From Cutaneotrichosporon cavernicola (Eukaryota > Basidiomycota > Tremellomycetes > Trichosporonales > Trichosporonaceae): a stretch of DNA of 64,000 nt. Positions 42,852-52,659 of this stretch are shown here, piece after piece. The notes under the pieces were generated by a model, which had not been told where the DNA came from, ran no database searches, and saw only the letters and a program-made list of their open reading frames with translations. The position numbers and the translations under genes are program-made. Every line of letters begins with the position of its first letter. The stretch's first letter is position 1. Where the stretch lies: assembly GCF_030864355.1 (NCBI RefSeq), contig NC_083398.1, forward strand, positions 124,001 through 188,000, given 5' to 3'.

Positions 42852-43666
42852 TTTGTCTGAATCTGTGATGTGGTGGGGGTGCTGGAGAGACTGGTGGTTG
42901 GTGGGAATGGCAAGCTCACCGGGGGCTTATGTATCCAAGAGCATCACAGCCCATCCATGGACCATCACAGCCCGATACTGATGGCGGGGGGTGAGGGTGG
43001 GGAGTGATCTCCGACATCGGACGTGTTGGTGCCCGATGTCGGAGCCTCGCCCAGCCGCCATTTACCGAATTCGTTCAATGTTGTCTGGTGCTTGCCGTGA
43101 CCGGTCAGTAGATGTTCCTGTTCATTTGATGTTCCTCTTCATGTCCGACCTATCTCCCTGCCGACCGATGCCAGAGTCTTCTTGTCTTGCTAAATGTTCG
43201 GTGGGACGGGACAATCTTATCACGGCGATTTCGGAGCCTGAAAGAATGCCGCAAAATCACGGAGGTTCGACTGTACGCAAACAGTCCACACAGCATCAGG
43301 CGCCCATGCAAGCGGACTTGCACAGACCAATCCTGGCCGCTTGAGACTACCAACCGCCACGTGCAAGGGACGCGACGCAGCACCCACCTCCATCATACCG
43401 CCATACGTTTCCTCATCAGCCAACGAATGCCGATGTCCGGGATCCGTCAGACACCTGGATCATACGCCTCCCCTGCCACCGGACAAACTTCAGGCGGTAC
43501 ATCCGGCTTCTGGCCCAAGCATGACCGGGACCTCGACGTTCCTGACAGCATGGCAGACACAGTCAGGTGGAGAAGTACATTACCTGAGCTACAGTCTACA
43601 TTGCCATGGGCTTTGGCTCTAGGCTGGAACGGATCGGGGATGGGCCGACTACGGACAATACTATGT
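42852..43666. other. Intergenic region with a perfect 12-bp inverted repeat
   Basis: These 815 bases lie between the SDR start (-) and the stop of the small membrane protein (-). No gene is recognised. It includes the hairpin-capable repeat at 43009-43044. Open frames here are shadows without recognisable motifs. Confidence 0.5.
43009..43044. promoter_or_regulatory. Perfect inverted repeat with CGG-N12-CCG geometry
   Basis: CTCCGACATCGG (43009-43020) and its exact complement CCGATGTCGGAG (43033-43044) flank 12 bases. It is 158 bp upstream of the SDR ATG. CGG/CCG half sites in inverted orientation with fixed spacing are typical of Gal4-class Zn2Cys6 binding sites, and such a gene lies about 2.4 kb away. 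Alternatively it could fold as a hairpin in RNA. Function is inferred. Confidence 0.5.
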
Positions 43667-44257
43667 CTACACCCAGCGCTTCTTCTGCTCCTCGTTACGG
43701 CGCTTCTCCTCCTCGATGCTGGAACCGATGCGCTGCAGCAGCTCCGTGAGGCGCTTGAGGTTATCGACGGCAAAGTCGCGGGCCGTCTCGCGCGCAGCGA
43801 CAGTGGCCTCGATGGCCTCGGTCTTACGCTGCTCCCACAGCGCCTCAGCGACACGCTGGAGGCGGTCGATCTCCGCCTGCGTGTCGGCGTCATACGTCGG
43901 CGGGGGGTTGGTGCTCGTTGGAGCTTGGGCGGGCGGAGAGTGGCGGCGGTGCCAACCAAAGCGCCTGCCGTCCCGAGACGTTTCGGAGGCCACGTGTTCT
44001 TGGGCCGTCGGGGCTTCTACGTCCGGGTTGGGGTTGGGGTTGGGATTGGAGGGGTTCGAGGGTGTCATGGCCGAAGGCCAGGCGTATGCGGGCGCGGGCG
44101 CGTTCGGCGCCTCGATCGGGCGCTGGTACCGGTAGCACTTATTGGGGTGGCGGTCCTTGCTACGGATCCACCAGTGGGCGGCACCGACACCGAGGCCGAA
44201 CCACACGAGGCGGCGGAAGATACCGAAACGCGGGCGGTAGAGGTACATTGCGGACAT
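43667..44257 (-). CDS. Small membrane-anchored protein of unknown function with C-terminal coiled coil
   Basis: A single exon encodes 196 residues from the ATG at 44257; a second in-frame ATG lies three codons on. An N-terminal basic/aromatic stretch (YLYRPRFGIFRR) leads into a short hydrophobic segment (LVWFGLGVGAAHWW), probably a membrane anchor. A Pro/Asn-rich linker with NP dipeptide repeats (SNPNPNPNPD) follows. The C-terminal ~70 residues form a predicted amphipathic helix (AEIDRLQRVAEALWEQRKTE, LLQRIGSSIEEEKRRNEEQK). I do not recognise the family. The layout resembles small mitochondrial or ER membrane proteins, but location is a guess. Confidence 0.65.
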   Translation of the reverse strand: MSAMYLYRPRFGIFRRLVWFGLGVGAAHWWIRSKDRHPNKCYRYQRPIEAPNAPAPAYAWPSAMTPSNPSNPNPNPNPDVEAPTAQEHVASETSRDGRRFGWHRRHSPPAQAPTSTNPPPTYDADTQAEIDRLQRVAEALWEQRKTEAIEATVAARETARDFAVDNLKRLTELLQRIGSSIEEEKRRNEEQKKRWV

Positions 44258-44995
44258 GTATGGGTTGGTTGTAGGATGGCTTGGTTGTAGGATGGCTTGG
44301 TTGTAGGATGGCTTGGTTGAGTAGACGAGTTGTCTGGCGTCGTCGTGCAAGTCAGCCGTTATATGCAGAATAACGCGGTATGGTGCCGAGACGACTTGTG
44401 AGCTTTAGTTGGTCACGGCTGGTCCAGATGAGCCTCGAGGCCGACGGCATGTGCGGCACGGCATGTCAGTGTACGTGAGTGTATGGGTGAGAGTGAGCGG
44501 GTGAGATCTGGAAGACCCGACCCGTTCCGGGGGCGCGCACCTACGCGTCCATTCCTAGTCGAGGGCTGGAGTCGGCACAGAGAAGAAGCGAAAGACCGAT
44601 CTTGAGCAGCTTGCTTTGAGACATGCCGAAGTTGATACGCGTCGTCAGCCGTCAGCCGTCAGCCGTCAGTGCAGTGCGGCTGACGTCATTTAATAGGCAT
44701 GCCAACAATTGTTACAAAAGGCACATGAAGGTGGATATTAACGCCTAATAGTCACGTGGGCTAATCTCCGTTCCTGGAACCTCCACCTTGACCTCACCGC
44801 GACGTTACTCTCCATCTCAACATCTGGCGTCTCGGCCGCTTCACAATTTCGCACAGCGTTACCAAGCTTCCTCGTCGTTCTGCAAGCTCTCCGAACACGC
44901 GCTCGGCTGGAACGTGGTCCCCCAGCTTCCCGAGGGTTCCCCAGGTTAGGCTTTCCTCGAGCTGTCCCCGATACCCCCGAGCTGGGCTCTCTGCA
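44258..44995. other. Divergent region with tandem repeats
   Basis: This separates the small membrane protein (-) from IMP1 (+). It contains the 16-bp repeat at 44265-44321 and a four-copy CGTCAGC-type heptamer repeat at 44643-44670. No other gene is recognised. Open frames at 44738-45258 on - are antisense to the IMP1 region. Confidence 0.5.
44265..44321. repeat. 16-bp tandem repeat, three copies plus a partial
   Basis: TTGGTTGTAGGATGGC occurs at 44265-44280, 44281-44296 and 44297-44312 without mismatch, then a truncated fourth copy. It begins 8 bp upstream of the ATG of the minus-strand gene at 44257, so it probably lies in its 5' leader. There it reads GCCATCCTACAACCAA on the coding strand. 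Confidence 0.95.
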
Positions 44996-45705
44996 ATGGC
45001 GTTCATAAGGCCGGGGATGATGACCCAGTATCGGTTTATGGCCGGGGTCACAATCAAGATATTCGCCGCATTCCACGTCTTTAATGAAGCCGTCGCAAGT
45101 TCGCAGCCGTGCGCCGGCTGGAGCATGTACCCAACACTCGACGCGACTGGCGATGCGGTGTTACTCTTGCCAATGGCGTATTGGCGGCCCAAGATCTGGG
45201 GCATGTCCAATAAGCGTCCTGAGAGGGGAGACTTGGTGGTCACTACCAACATGAACAACCCGGCGTGAGTGGGCCCAGCAGCCCTTAAACCTTCCGATGT
45301 GTTATCGGCCTCCGACTCTTTTGCTTGGTTTCATCGTCGTTGAGTGTGATCACACTTGCACACTTGCGCATTCACCCTCCCGTTTCTCCTTGTTCTACAC
45401 CTTGCTCTGTCCCAGGCTTACACCCGCCTCACCACAATCCCTCTCACAAAGTTGCTTCCTGCTTGCTGTGCTGACATGATCGCAGATATACCGTCTGCAA
45501 ACGGGTCATCGGGATCGAGGGTGATGTCGTTGAGATTGAGCCCACACGCTCCGTTGACGGCTCAAAATCGTGGGCACAAGGCCGGTTCCTGCGCGTGCCA
45601 AAAGGCCACATTTGGATCGTCGGTGACAACCTCTCCAACTCGACCGATTCGCGCGACTATGGGCCAGTACCTATCGCCATGGTCAAGGGCAAGGTTACGC
45701 ATAGG
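44996..45705 (+). CDS. IMP1: Mitochondrial inner membrane protease subunit 1-like (S26 signal peptidase)
   Basis: Exons 44996-45264 and 45486-45705 join in phase. The N-terminal segment ([18 protein letters not shown]) is a likely membrane anchor. [10 protein letters not shown] carries the catalytic Ser, RGDLVVTT forms the next conserved strand, and [11 protein letters not shown] carries the catalytic Lys. [26 protein letters not shown] is the box E region. These are the S26 signal-peptidase motifs in Imp1/Imp2 arrangement. The protease matures intermembrane-space proteins. Imp1 is favoured over Imp2 by the short form and motif spacing. The intron between the exons is 221 nt, long for this window. 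After 45705 a GTAAGT donor follows; the short last exon could not be placed with confidence, so the C-terminus is open. Confidence 0.83.
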
Positions 45706-47393
45706 GTAAGTGACAGTTGTGTAAATGCTCTACCAAGTCGTGTTGGTTTGTTGCGAGTCGCGAGTCCGAGTTACAGTATGGAGGGAGCGGGAGCGGGAGC
45801 AGAAGAATGCTCCTATCTGGCTGCCCAATCTTGCTTGTGGATTTCCTGTTCGTGCTATCTTGAAGCGTGCCATTCGCAACCAGCGGGATATCGTCTCATT
45901 TCCAATGGCTTGTGGAGAGGATGGCCCTGGAGATCGACACGGTAACCAAGGAGGGGGCAGACATGTCGATCAGTTGATGATGATATTTGTCCATTTGACG
46001 TCCACCCAGAGTGACGATGACAGTTCTTGGCTAGTTTACGAGCAGCAGGATTACCTCGGCCACACCTCGGCAGTACTCGTGCAGCCGGCCGTACCGGCGG
46101 ACTCTCTCCGCACCACACCACACGTCGTGGACCTGTCCGTCTAGGGAATATGGCTTCTCGGGTTCCTGTTGCTGCCCCTTCTGATTCCGTTACCAGCTGC
46201 GACGCGGGTCCCCAGCGTCTGGTTTGATGTGGTTTCTCTGGTTCCGAGCGCGCTTCCAATTCCTTGTCACATCCATCTATTTCGAATCTGTTTAGCATGT
46301 TGGCTGACGGCAGATATGGCACAGGGGGTGGTTGGACTGGACGACACTGGGGCCCAACATGTCTTACCTCGGCCCATCACCCGTTCCCCCGCCGGGGTCC
46401 GTGCAGCCGCGGCCGTTGTGAGGGAGTGTAGCAGTTGTGCAAAGGAGGAGAATGACGCCGAGTGTTAATGCCAGGCAACGGAGCGTTCTGTAGACGTTTT
46501 GACGTTTGACCAGGCACCCATTGTGACGTGTTGGCATGGCGGGCCGATTCCGCTCGTTGTACTGCCCACTTGGTTGGCTACGAGGTCATGTGCGGCCAAG
46601 ATCAGTTGAAACATAGCGGCGCATATGGCGTTGATCAGCAGTATCGACTTTGTATGGAGCCTCGGCACCGACGCAATCAGGAGGCGCCGTACAGGGCGAG
46701 AGGAAGAGCATCAACAAGACGAAGCGATGCTAGAAAGCGGGGTCAGAAGAGTGGGGGTTTGGAATGTCGACAAAAGTCCCCGTCTCCCCGATCATGTAAA
46801 GGGAGTCGCATGACTTGGGACGTGGTCGTCTGACTTGAGCGCTCTAATCAAGGCCGAGAAAAGCTACGAGTGCCCTTGGCCAATGTTGTGAGTGTACTCG
46901 GGTATTGAGTGAGGCTCAACGCCACACGTCGGTGAACGAGGTGTTACAGCCCCACAGTCGCCCTACAGGCACGGATAACGGCATTTCTGGAGCATTGGGC
47001 TTACGCCCTGCTCTGCACCAATGTCCCATGTCCGATCAAGTTTGGTCAGTCGTCTAGTAAGGATATAAAAACGGCCGGAATAAGATGAGAGGCCCGATAG
47101 AATCGAGGAGTGATTGACGTTGCACAACGGAGTGTACATGCAGACGCGATTAGGGACGTGCCCTTGTCACTCTGGAGGCGGAGAAGGGGACGCGACTTGA
47201 CGCTCGTTCTAGTGTTAGTTGCGGCGTGATATAAGGTTCGGTAGCATGGGGGATGGGGTTCCACAGGGTGGGCAGTAGTGACGTCCACGGAGTCGTATAT
47301 GCCGTCACCCGCAGGTTGGGACGGAAGCACCAGGTCGGCACAGACATCCCAAGGCTCGGCGACGATGACCACAAGCCAGGCAATGGTTCGGAC
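45706..47393. other. Convergent region between IMP1 and the velvet gene
   Basis: This must contain the terminal IMP1 exon and both 3' ends. An open frame at 45725-46144 is long but low-complexity and has no family resemblance. No other gene is recognised up to 47393. Confidence 0.4.
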
Positions 47394-49290
47394 TCAACCA
47401 TGCCTGCCTGAAACACAACACAAACGGCGCAGCAAATGTTCTACGAACCAGCTGCGGGGTGGAATGCTTTGCCATGTCTCCGAGATCTTGGGAGCAAGAG
47501 AAACGAATGGGGTCAGGGTCAAGTGGGAACTGTACCTTGCGAGTGTTAAGCTTGAACCCTTGACGGTTAAAATGGTCGGCAAGAAGCGTTTTTGGCGGCC
47601 GCCCGTGATAGCTACTCGGTTAACTTGAGGCATGGCATAATTACCTAGCACGCATGTCGGCTGTGGCGACAACGAGGACGCGGTACTCACTTGCGGGGAG
47701 AGAACACCTTAAAGTCCATCGAACGGCATGCGGCGAGAGATGGCGCTGGTGGCATGCCCTTTGTAGTTGCCGACCTATCAAAACAACGGAAATATAAGGA
47801 ATATCTGAGGGATCGTCAGTCAGTTGCTGTGGCTGGTGTTTGTCTGTCTCAGACCCTACTCACGTCCCCTCGTTGCGGACAGACAGGCTCTGGGCGTCAG
47901 CTTGCCAGGGGATCCTACCAGACGCGAGAGACGAGGCTCAACGTACCATGAACAAGAACCAGAGACCCATTTCGCCCTCCATGTCAATGACCCGGTTGGC
48001 CTCGACGTGTAGTCTTCCGTGCAGATTTCGGTGGCTCTTGTCGAAAGCTTTCGCGCGACCACGGCCGGGCTGTATGGAGTCTCCAATTGTGGCGAATCGG
48101 CCCCGACCGGCGCGTGCGCCACCTCTGCTTGCCTCACTTCCGCCCGAGGTGGGTCGGGAGCCAGAGGCCGGACGGGAACACACTGCTCCACCTGACGCCA
48201 TTGCCGGCGAGCCCTCATCCTCGCTGCTTGTTTCATCCTCTCTGAACTCTTGTGAGGAATGGGATTGGGGTGAATGAGGACGAGGAATGGGAGTGACCTT
48301 CAACCCTGCCCCATGGCGCGACGATTCGGCGTGCGACAATTCGACGCCACCGGCGCCACTGGCGCTCAGACCCTGCCACATCGATATCGGGCCAGAAATG
48401 CCATGTCCGACCGGACCGGCACGTGGCGACAGGGAGGTAGACTCCGAGCGGCCGGCCACGGCTGGCCCAGCCTTGTACATTGTCGACAAGCGAGCGCGTG
48501 TGGGAGACGGCGACCCCGTTGACCGATGTGAAGGACCAGAACGAGTATAGTGATCCGTGGGAGGAGAATTAGGCTGGACGAGATCCACGGCACACACCAA
48601 TGTCGATATATTGATGTCACTGTGGCGTCAATTTGTGACCCATGCGCCTGGTGCCCATAGCGCTGGGTCCATGCCCAAGTGGCCGCCATGCGGGCCTGCC
48701 CTGCCCACAGGCTGCGAAACAAAGTACTCACGAAGGGTTCACAAACACGCCCAGGCCCGTCGCCCCCGCATGTTCTCGAATCCAGAGCCGGATGATAGGG
48801 GTTGGCGCAATTGGGCGACGATCCTTGTCCGTCTTGCGGCGCCCAGCGACAGGCTCCTGAGCTACTTGCAAGCAAAAACTGGACGTTTCAGCGTCGTGGC
48901 CGTCCAGGAAATCATCAGGAAGGCGTGGCTCATCCTGTCCCTGTGGGCACCATTTTCTCCACGGCAGCACGTTGTTGCTTTCGGAATTCCCATTTCTGTT
49001 CTGCCAACACCAAGGGAGCAAATAAAAACTCACCTCATGTACTTGCCCGCGAATGTTCCCCGGTTGAACAGGGTGATGGGCGTAAACTCGTGTGGGGAAG
49101 GAGGACCCTGTGGGGCAGAGCTGTCCGCCGTTGTTGGACGCGGTGCTGCCTCCCTCGGGGATGTGGGTCGTGGTTGTTGACGTTGTTGTTGTTGTTGTTG
49201 TTGTTGTCGTCGTTGTTGTTGACGTCCACCCTCTGGCACGGGGGCCGCCTCAGACGCAGATGTCCCGCGGCGACCATGGGAAGACGACAT
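47394..49290 (-). CDS. Velvet-domain transcriptional regulator
   Basis: Six exons (49290-49034, 48878-48732, 48619-47947, 47889-47864, 47804-47691, 47535-47394) join in phase to give 452 residues; the last exon is the least certain. An N-terminal Gln-rich tract (eight Gln in a row) precedes the velvet core. That core runs SFCLQVAQEPV, GRRKTDKDRRPIAPTPIIRL, VFVNPSDINISTLVCAVDLV, HRNLHGRLHVEANRV, GLWFLFM, LSVRNEGTYSLYFRCFD and SMDFKVFSPR. KDRRPI-PPI is the hallmark of the fold, which resembles NF-kB and binds DNA. An Arg/Ser/Gly-rich segment of about 130 residues interrupts the domain. Velvet proteins (VosA, VelB, VeA, VelC) couple development, sporulation and secondary metabolism; the subtype is not resolved. 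Velvet-like introns of 155 and 112 nt are longer than the window's norm. Confidence 0.85.
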
Positions 49291-52200
49291 TCGCGAGGCC
49301 AGAGGAATGGAGCGCTCCCGATGAACGGGGACGTTGGCAAGGCACCAGGCGAAGATGGCGGGGCAAAGAGCGAGTTGGTGACGTTTAAAGAATGGGTAGA
49401 GATAAACAAAGAAGGAATGAGGGAGGTTGGTAAAAAAGAGGAGAGAAAGGGGACGAGAGGGAGAGCAAGGGGAAGAGAGGGAGAGCAAGGGACAGAGAGG
49501 GAGAGCGAGGTAGAGGTGCGGGTTCTTGCACAAGGAACAAAGACACGGTGCGATAGACAGCGATAGACACAGCCAAGGACAACTACAAGCTAGAGGCCGC
49601 ACACTGCCTCATTTCACTCCTGGCTGTCTCGATTGGTTCTACCGTTGGTGTCGTTGGCACGATTAAGAGGGACGTGAGGTTGTGCTCCAGCAGAGTGTTA
49701 CGTGGGGCACCAATAACTGGAACGGCACCTGGTAGGTGTCTACAACTGGACTCTGCACAGACACTGTTAGAGCGCCACAGGGCCAGTGCTCAGTTCCCTT
49801 GCTATCAACAGAGTTGGGCCAGAGCTGGGGATCCTGGTGGGTTGCAGGCAGTTATTCTTGTCGATGGGTGACGTTTGTGTCTCGTTGTGGGCCCCACGAT
49901 ACCACCTGCGGTATGCAGGAACACTCGCTTGTTCTCGAGGCCGAGATCCCTCCCTCAAAGGGGTTCGCTCAAGCTCTCTCTCAATTCCTGGTTGGCTAAA
50001 ACCAAGTGTTCAACAAAGGAGGCGCATGAAATGTGCGTGCGACGGGCCGTGCTTTGAGGTTGGTTGTCCCGAGGACGCGTCCGAGTGAGACGAGGGGCGA
50101 ATGAGACAGTGGCGGACAGGAACGCAGCCAAGCGTGGCTGACACTGGGAGTGGGAAGTGAGGAACTGCAAGGCGAGCGCTGAAAGGGGTTGTGAGAGTCG
50201 AGAAGGTGTTGGGGAAGCCGGTGACGCGAACGCGCCGCGTCCTACGACGAGGCTTGGGACCGTGTCGGCCCAGTTGGGTGGGGAGCGAGGATTGGGGCGG
50301 GCGTGCGTTTGGTGCTGCAGATCCGGGAGAGCGTTAGCTTGGTCCAGCTTGGTTGGGACTGGACAAAAGAGCTTTTTTTTTGTTGGTCGAGGAGAGTGCA
50401 GCGGAAAAGGTTCTCAGGCGAGGTTCGGTGCAAGGGCTGTGGAGAAAGGTTGTAATGTCTGTGTGGCCTGGCCGTGGTCGAGATAATGTATGCAGTCGTC
50501 AGGTGTTTCCGAGGCTGACGTACTCTTGGTCCCAAGTATGCTGTCTCAATCCGAGGTTTGCGGAGACGGCGACGGTGAGGTGAGCATGGCCAAACGAAGC
50601 TTGTTGATACATAGTGTTGGGACGCGGCTTCTTGTTGGCTGTTGGCTAACGATGGACGATCGGGGATGTGGCCGCCGCGCCACCCAACTCGAACCCCACA
50701 CTTCTCAGTTTACAGAGTCAGCCCAGTGTTTGACCTGTCCCAGTCTCTCTGTTTGACCTGTCCCAGTCTCTCTACTTGATTTTCGACCCGGCGCTTATGG
50801 TCCCTCAAAGCGCTGAAGTGGGTGCGTGCGTGCGTGCATGCTCGGAAGGAAAAAGTATCCAAGAGGAGCAAAGAACAGCGTCGGCACGGGGTAGTTTGGT
50901 AAAACACGTGATGTCTACTGTGCTGGTGACCCTTCACTCGTCTGGTTTCGTGCCCAGTTGACACGGTGCGTGTACCTGCCAACGACGTGCCGAGCTTTGG
51001 GGTGGGGGGGATGGGCGGTGACAGTGGACGGATTAGGTTGACTGCCTGGCCGCTGGCAGGCAGGCTGGCAGGCTGGCTGCGAGGCGCCCCGGCAGAATTA
51101 CTGATGAATCACTGGTTACAGGTCAAGAGTCGGAGCCGCGGGGTTGCGTGGGGGTGCAATGACAGAGGAACTGAGAACTGAGCCATTCACAAAGACACGT
51201 CAGTCTCGCCAAAATTCCTGAGCCCCCTCCCTTCATAGAGATATCCTTGGAGACGCCGGATGGGTCCGGACGCTCCGATGGCTGTTGCCTGCCGTCCGTA
51301 AACTTGTGCGCGCCATGCTCGACATTATACGTAGATTCAATCAAGAGGAATGTCCGAGGCCGGCAGTCTTAACCCTAGGCTGCTGGCTGCTGGTCCAGCT
51401 TTGTTGGGGATTGTCAACTTGAACTTGTTCTATACCCTCGGCATCTTGCTTTAATACAATAGTCAGGCCTAGTGCCTTTTGGAAACTATCGATGCGTCAT
51501 GTGTTGCGGCGCGTGCACCTTAATAACCTAACTGATGCACATCCGCTCTAGATATTGGGAACGTGGAGCAGAGCGGGCAAAGCTCACCTTGTGCTTGTCC
51601 GGCTTGTCTGCCTTGTCTGCCTTTGCTTACTCTGGTGATGTGATGGAGGATGATGTTTAGCAGAGGGTTAAAGCTTGAGGTGGTAGAACCTGACCTTCCT
51701 TGCCAGCAACCAAGCATCAGGGTGATCAGGGCAGTCAGGAGTCCAGGGCGGCAGGTGACTGATCGACCTCGACTACTTCCGGATCATTTTCATTAATTGA
51801 TTTTAACCGGTTTGCTAATCCAATTCAGTGACCGAGATTACGAGTTTGACATGACTTCATTGCTGGACAGAATGGACAGAATGGACAGAATGGGAGATTC
51901 TTGACAGCGCGGCCGGCGCACCGTCGCCGTCACCCGATGCCCCTCGATTTTTCCATCTCACCGACTTGTTTGTTCCTCGCCCGGCCCTGTGGACCTGGAT
52001 ACCTGGATACCACTCACAACTGACCCACCAGTCTCCACGTCTCCACGTCATGTGCCAACTGTCTGCTCATCTCCAAAAAAGACTCAAGTTCTACCTGACT
52101 CTTCCAAGGGCGTAAGAGCCAGAACTATCTCCCTGGCAACTCCAAAGCAGTGTCCAATATTTGCAAGACAGGCCCATCCTCCCGCAGTCCCTCATGGCCG

Positions 52201-52659
52201 ACCCAAAGTTGTTGGTTGGGCTTGCATAACCTAATTCCATGTCATGGTGCCACGTTCGGTGACGCCAGCGCCCTCTCCCAATCTTCTTTTGCTAGCACTC
52301 CTGTCTCGTCAATCATTCATCATCCATCATCCATCATTTGGAAATCCTCCTTGCCGTGTCTTGGTTCAGCTCACGCACTGTGACTGTGCATTAAAAGCAT
52401 GTCCGAGCAACGCTCAACTGCCCTATCATAATCTCTTCGACGGAACGTGTTTTGCAGGTGATACAACGTGGCTTGCGCCACCCAACTGGCAACTCACCAA
52501 CCCCACATGCTGGTGCCGCCGGATACATGGATCCAGCAGTTGGGCCTGGCGACAACGTCGGGTACCACACAAACGTTGGGTACTGCTGCATGGACTACGA
52601 ACCGACGACGTTCTAACAACGTCTAACAACGTCCAACCACGACTAACCACTAACCACGT
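49291..52659. other. 3.4-kb region upstream of the velvet gene, no recognised CDS
   Basis: This stretch separates the velvet start codon from the SEC3 stop. Open frames are short and without motifs. It holds a GAGAGGGAGAGCAAGGG-type purine repeat (about 49440-49515), a 23-bp direct duplication (about 50730-50775, containing GACCTGTCCCAGTCTCTCT), GGCAGGCTGGCAGGCTGGC (51056-51080) and GGACAGAAT triplicated (51868-51896). Developmental regulators in fungi often have long upstream regions and leaders, which fits here (inference). Confidence 0.5.

Noticed and set aside
45725..46144. Long plus-strand open frame as an extension of IMP1
   Set aside because: It would add over 100 low-complexity residues; family members end soon after the last conserved block and no acceptor gives a convincing join.
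47938..48600. Minus-strand open frame as a separate Ser-rich protein
   Set aside because: It contains VCAVDLV and GRLHVEANRV, which are middle pieces of the velvet domain, and joins in phase to exons on both sides.
49034..49602. Upstream extension of the velvet first exon to 49602
   Set aside because: The extra residues are a Leu/Pro/Cys-rich shadow of a purine repeat; the ATG at 49290 gives a normal start.
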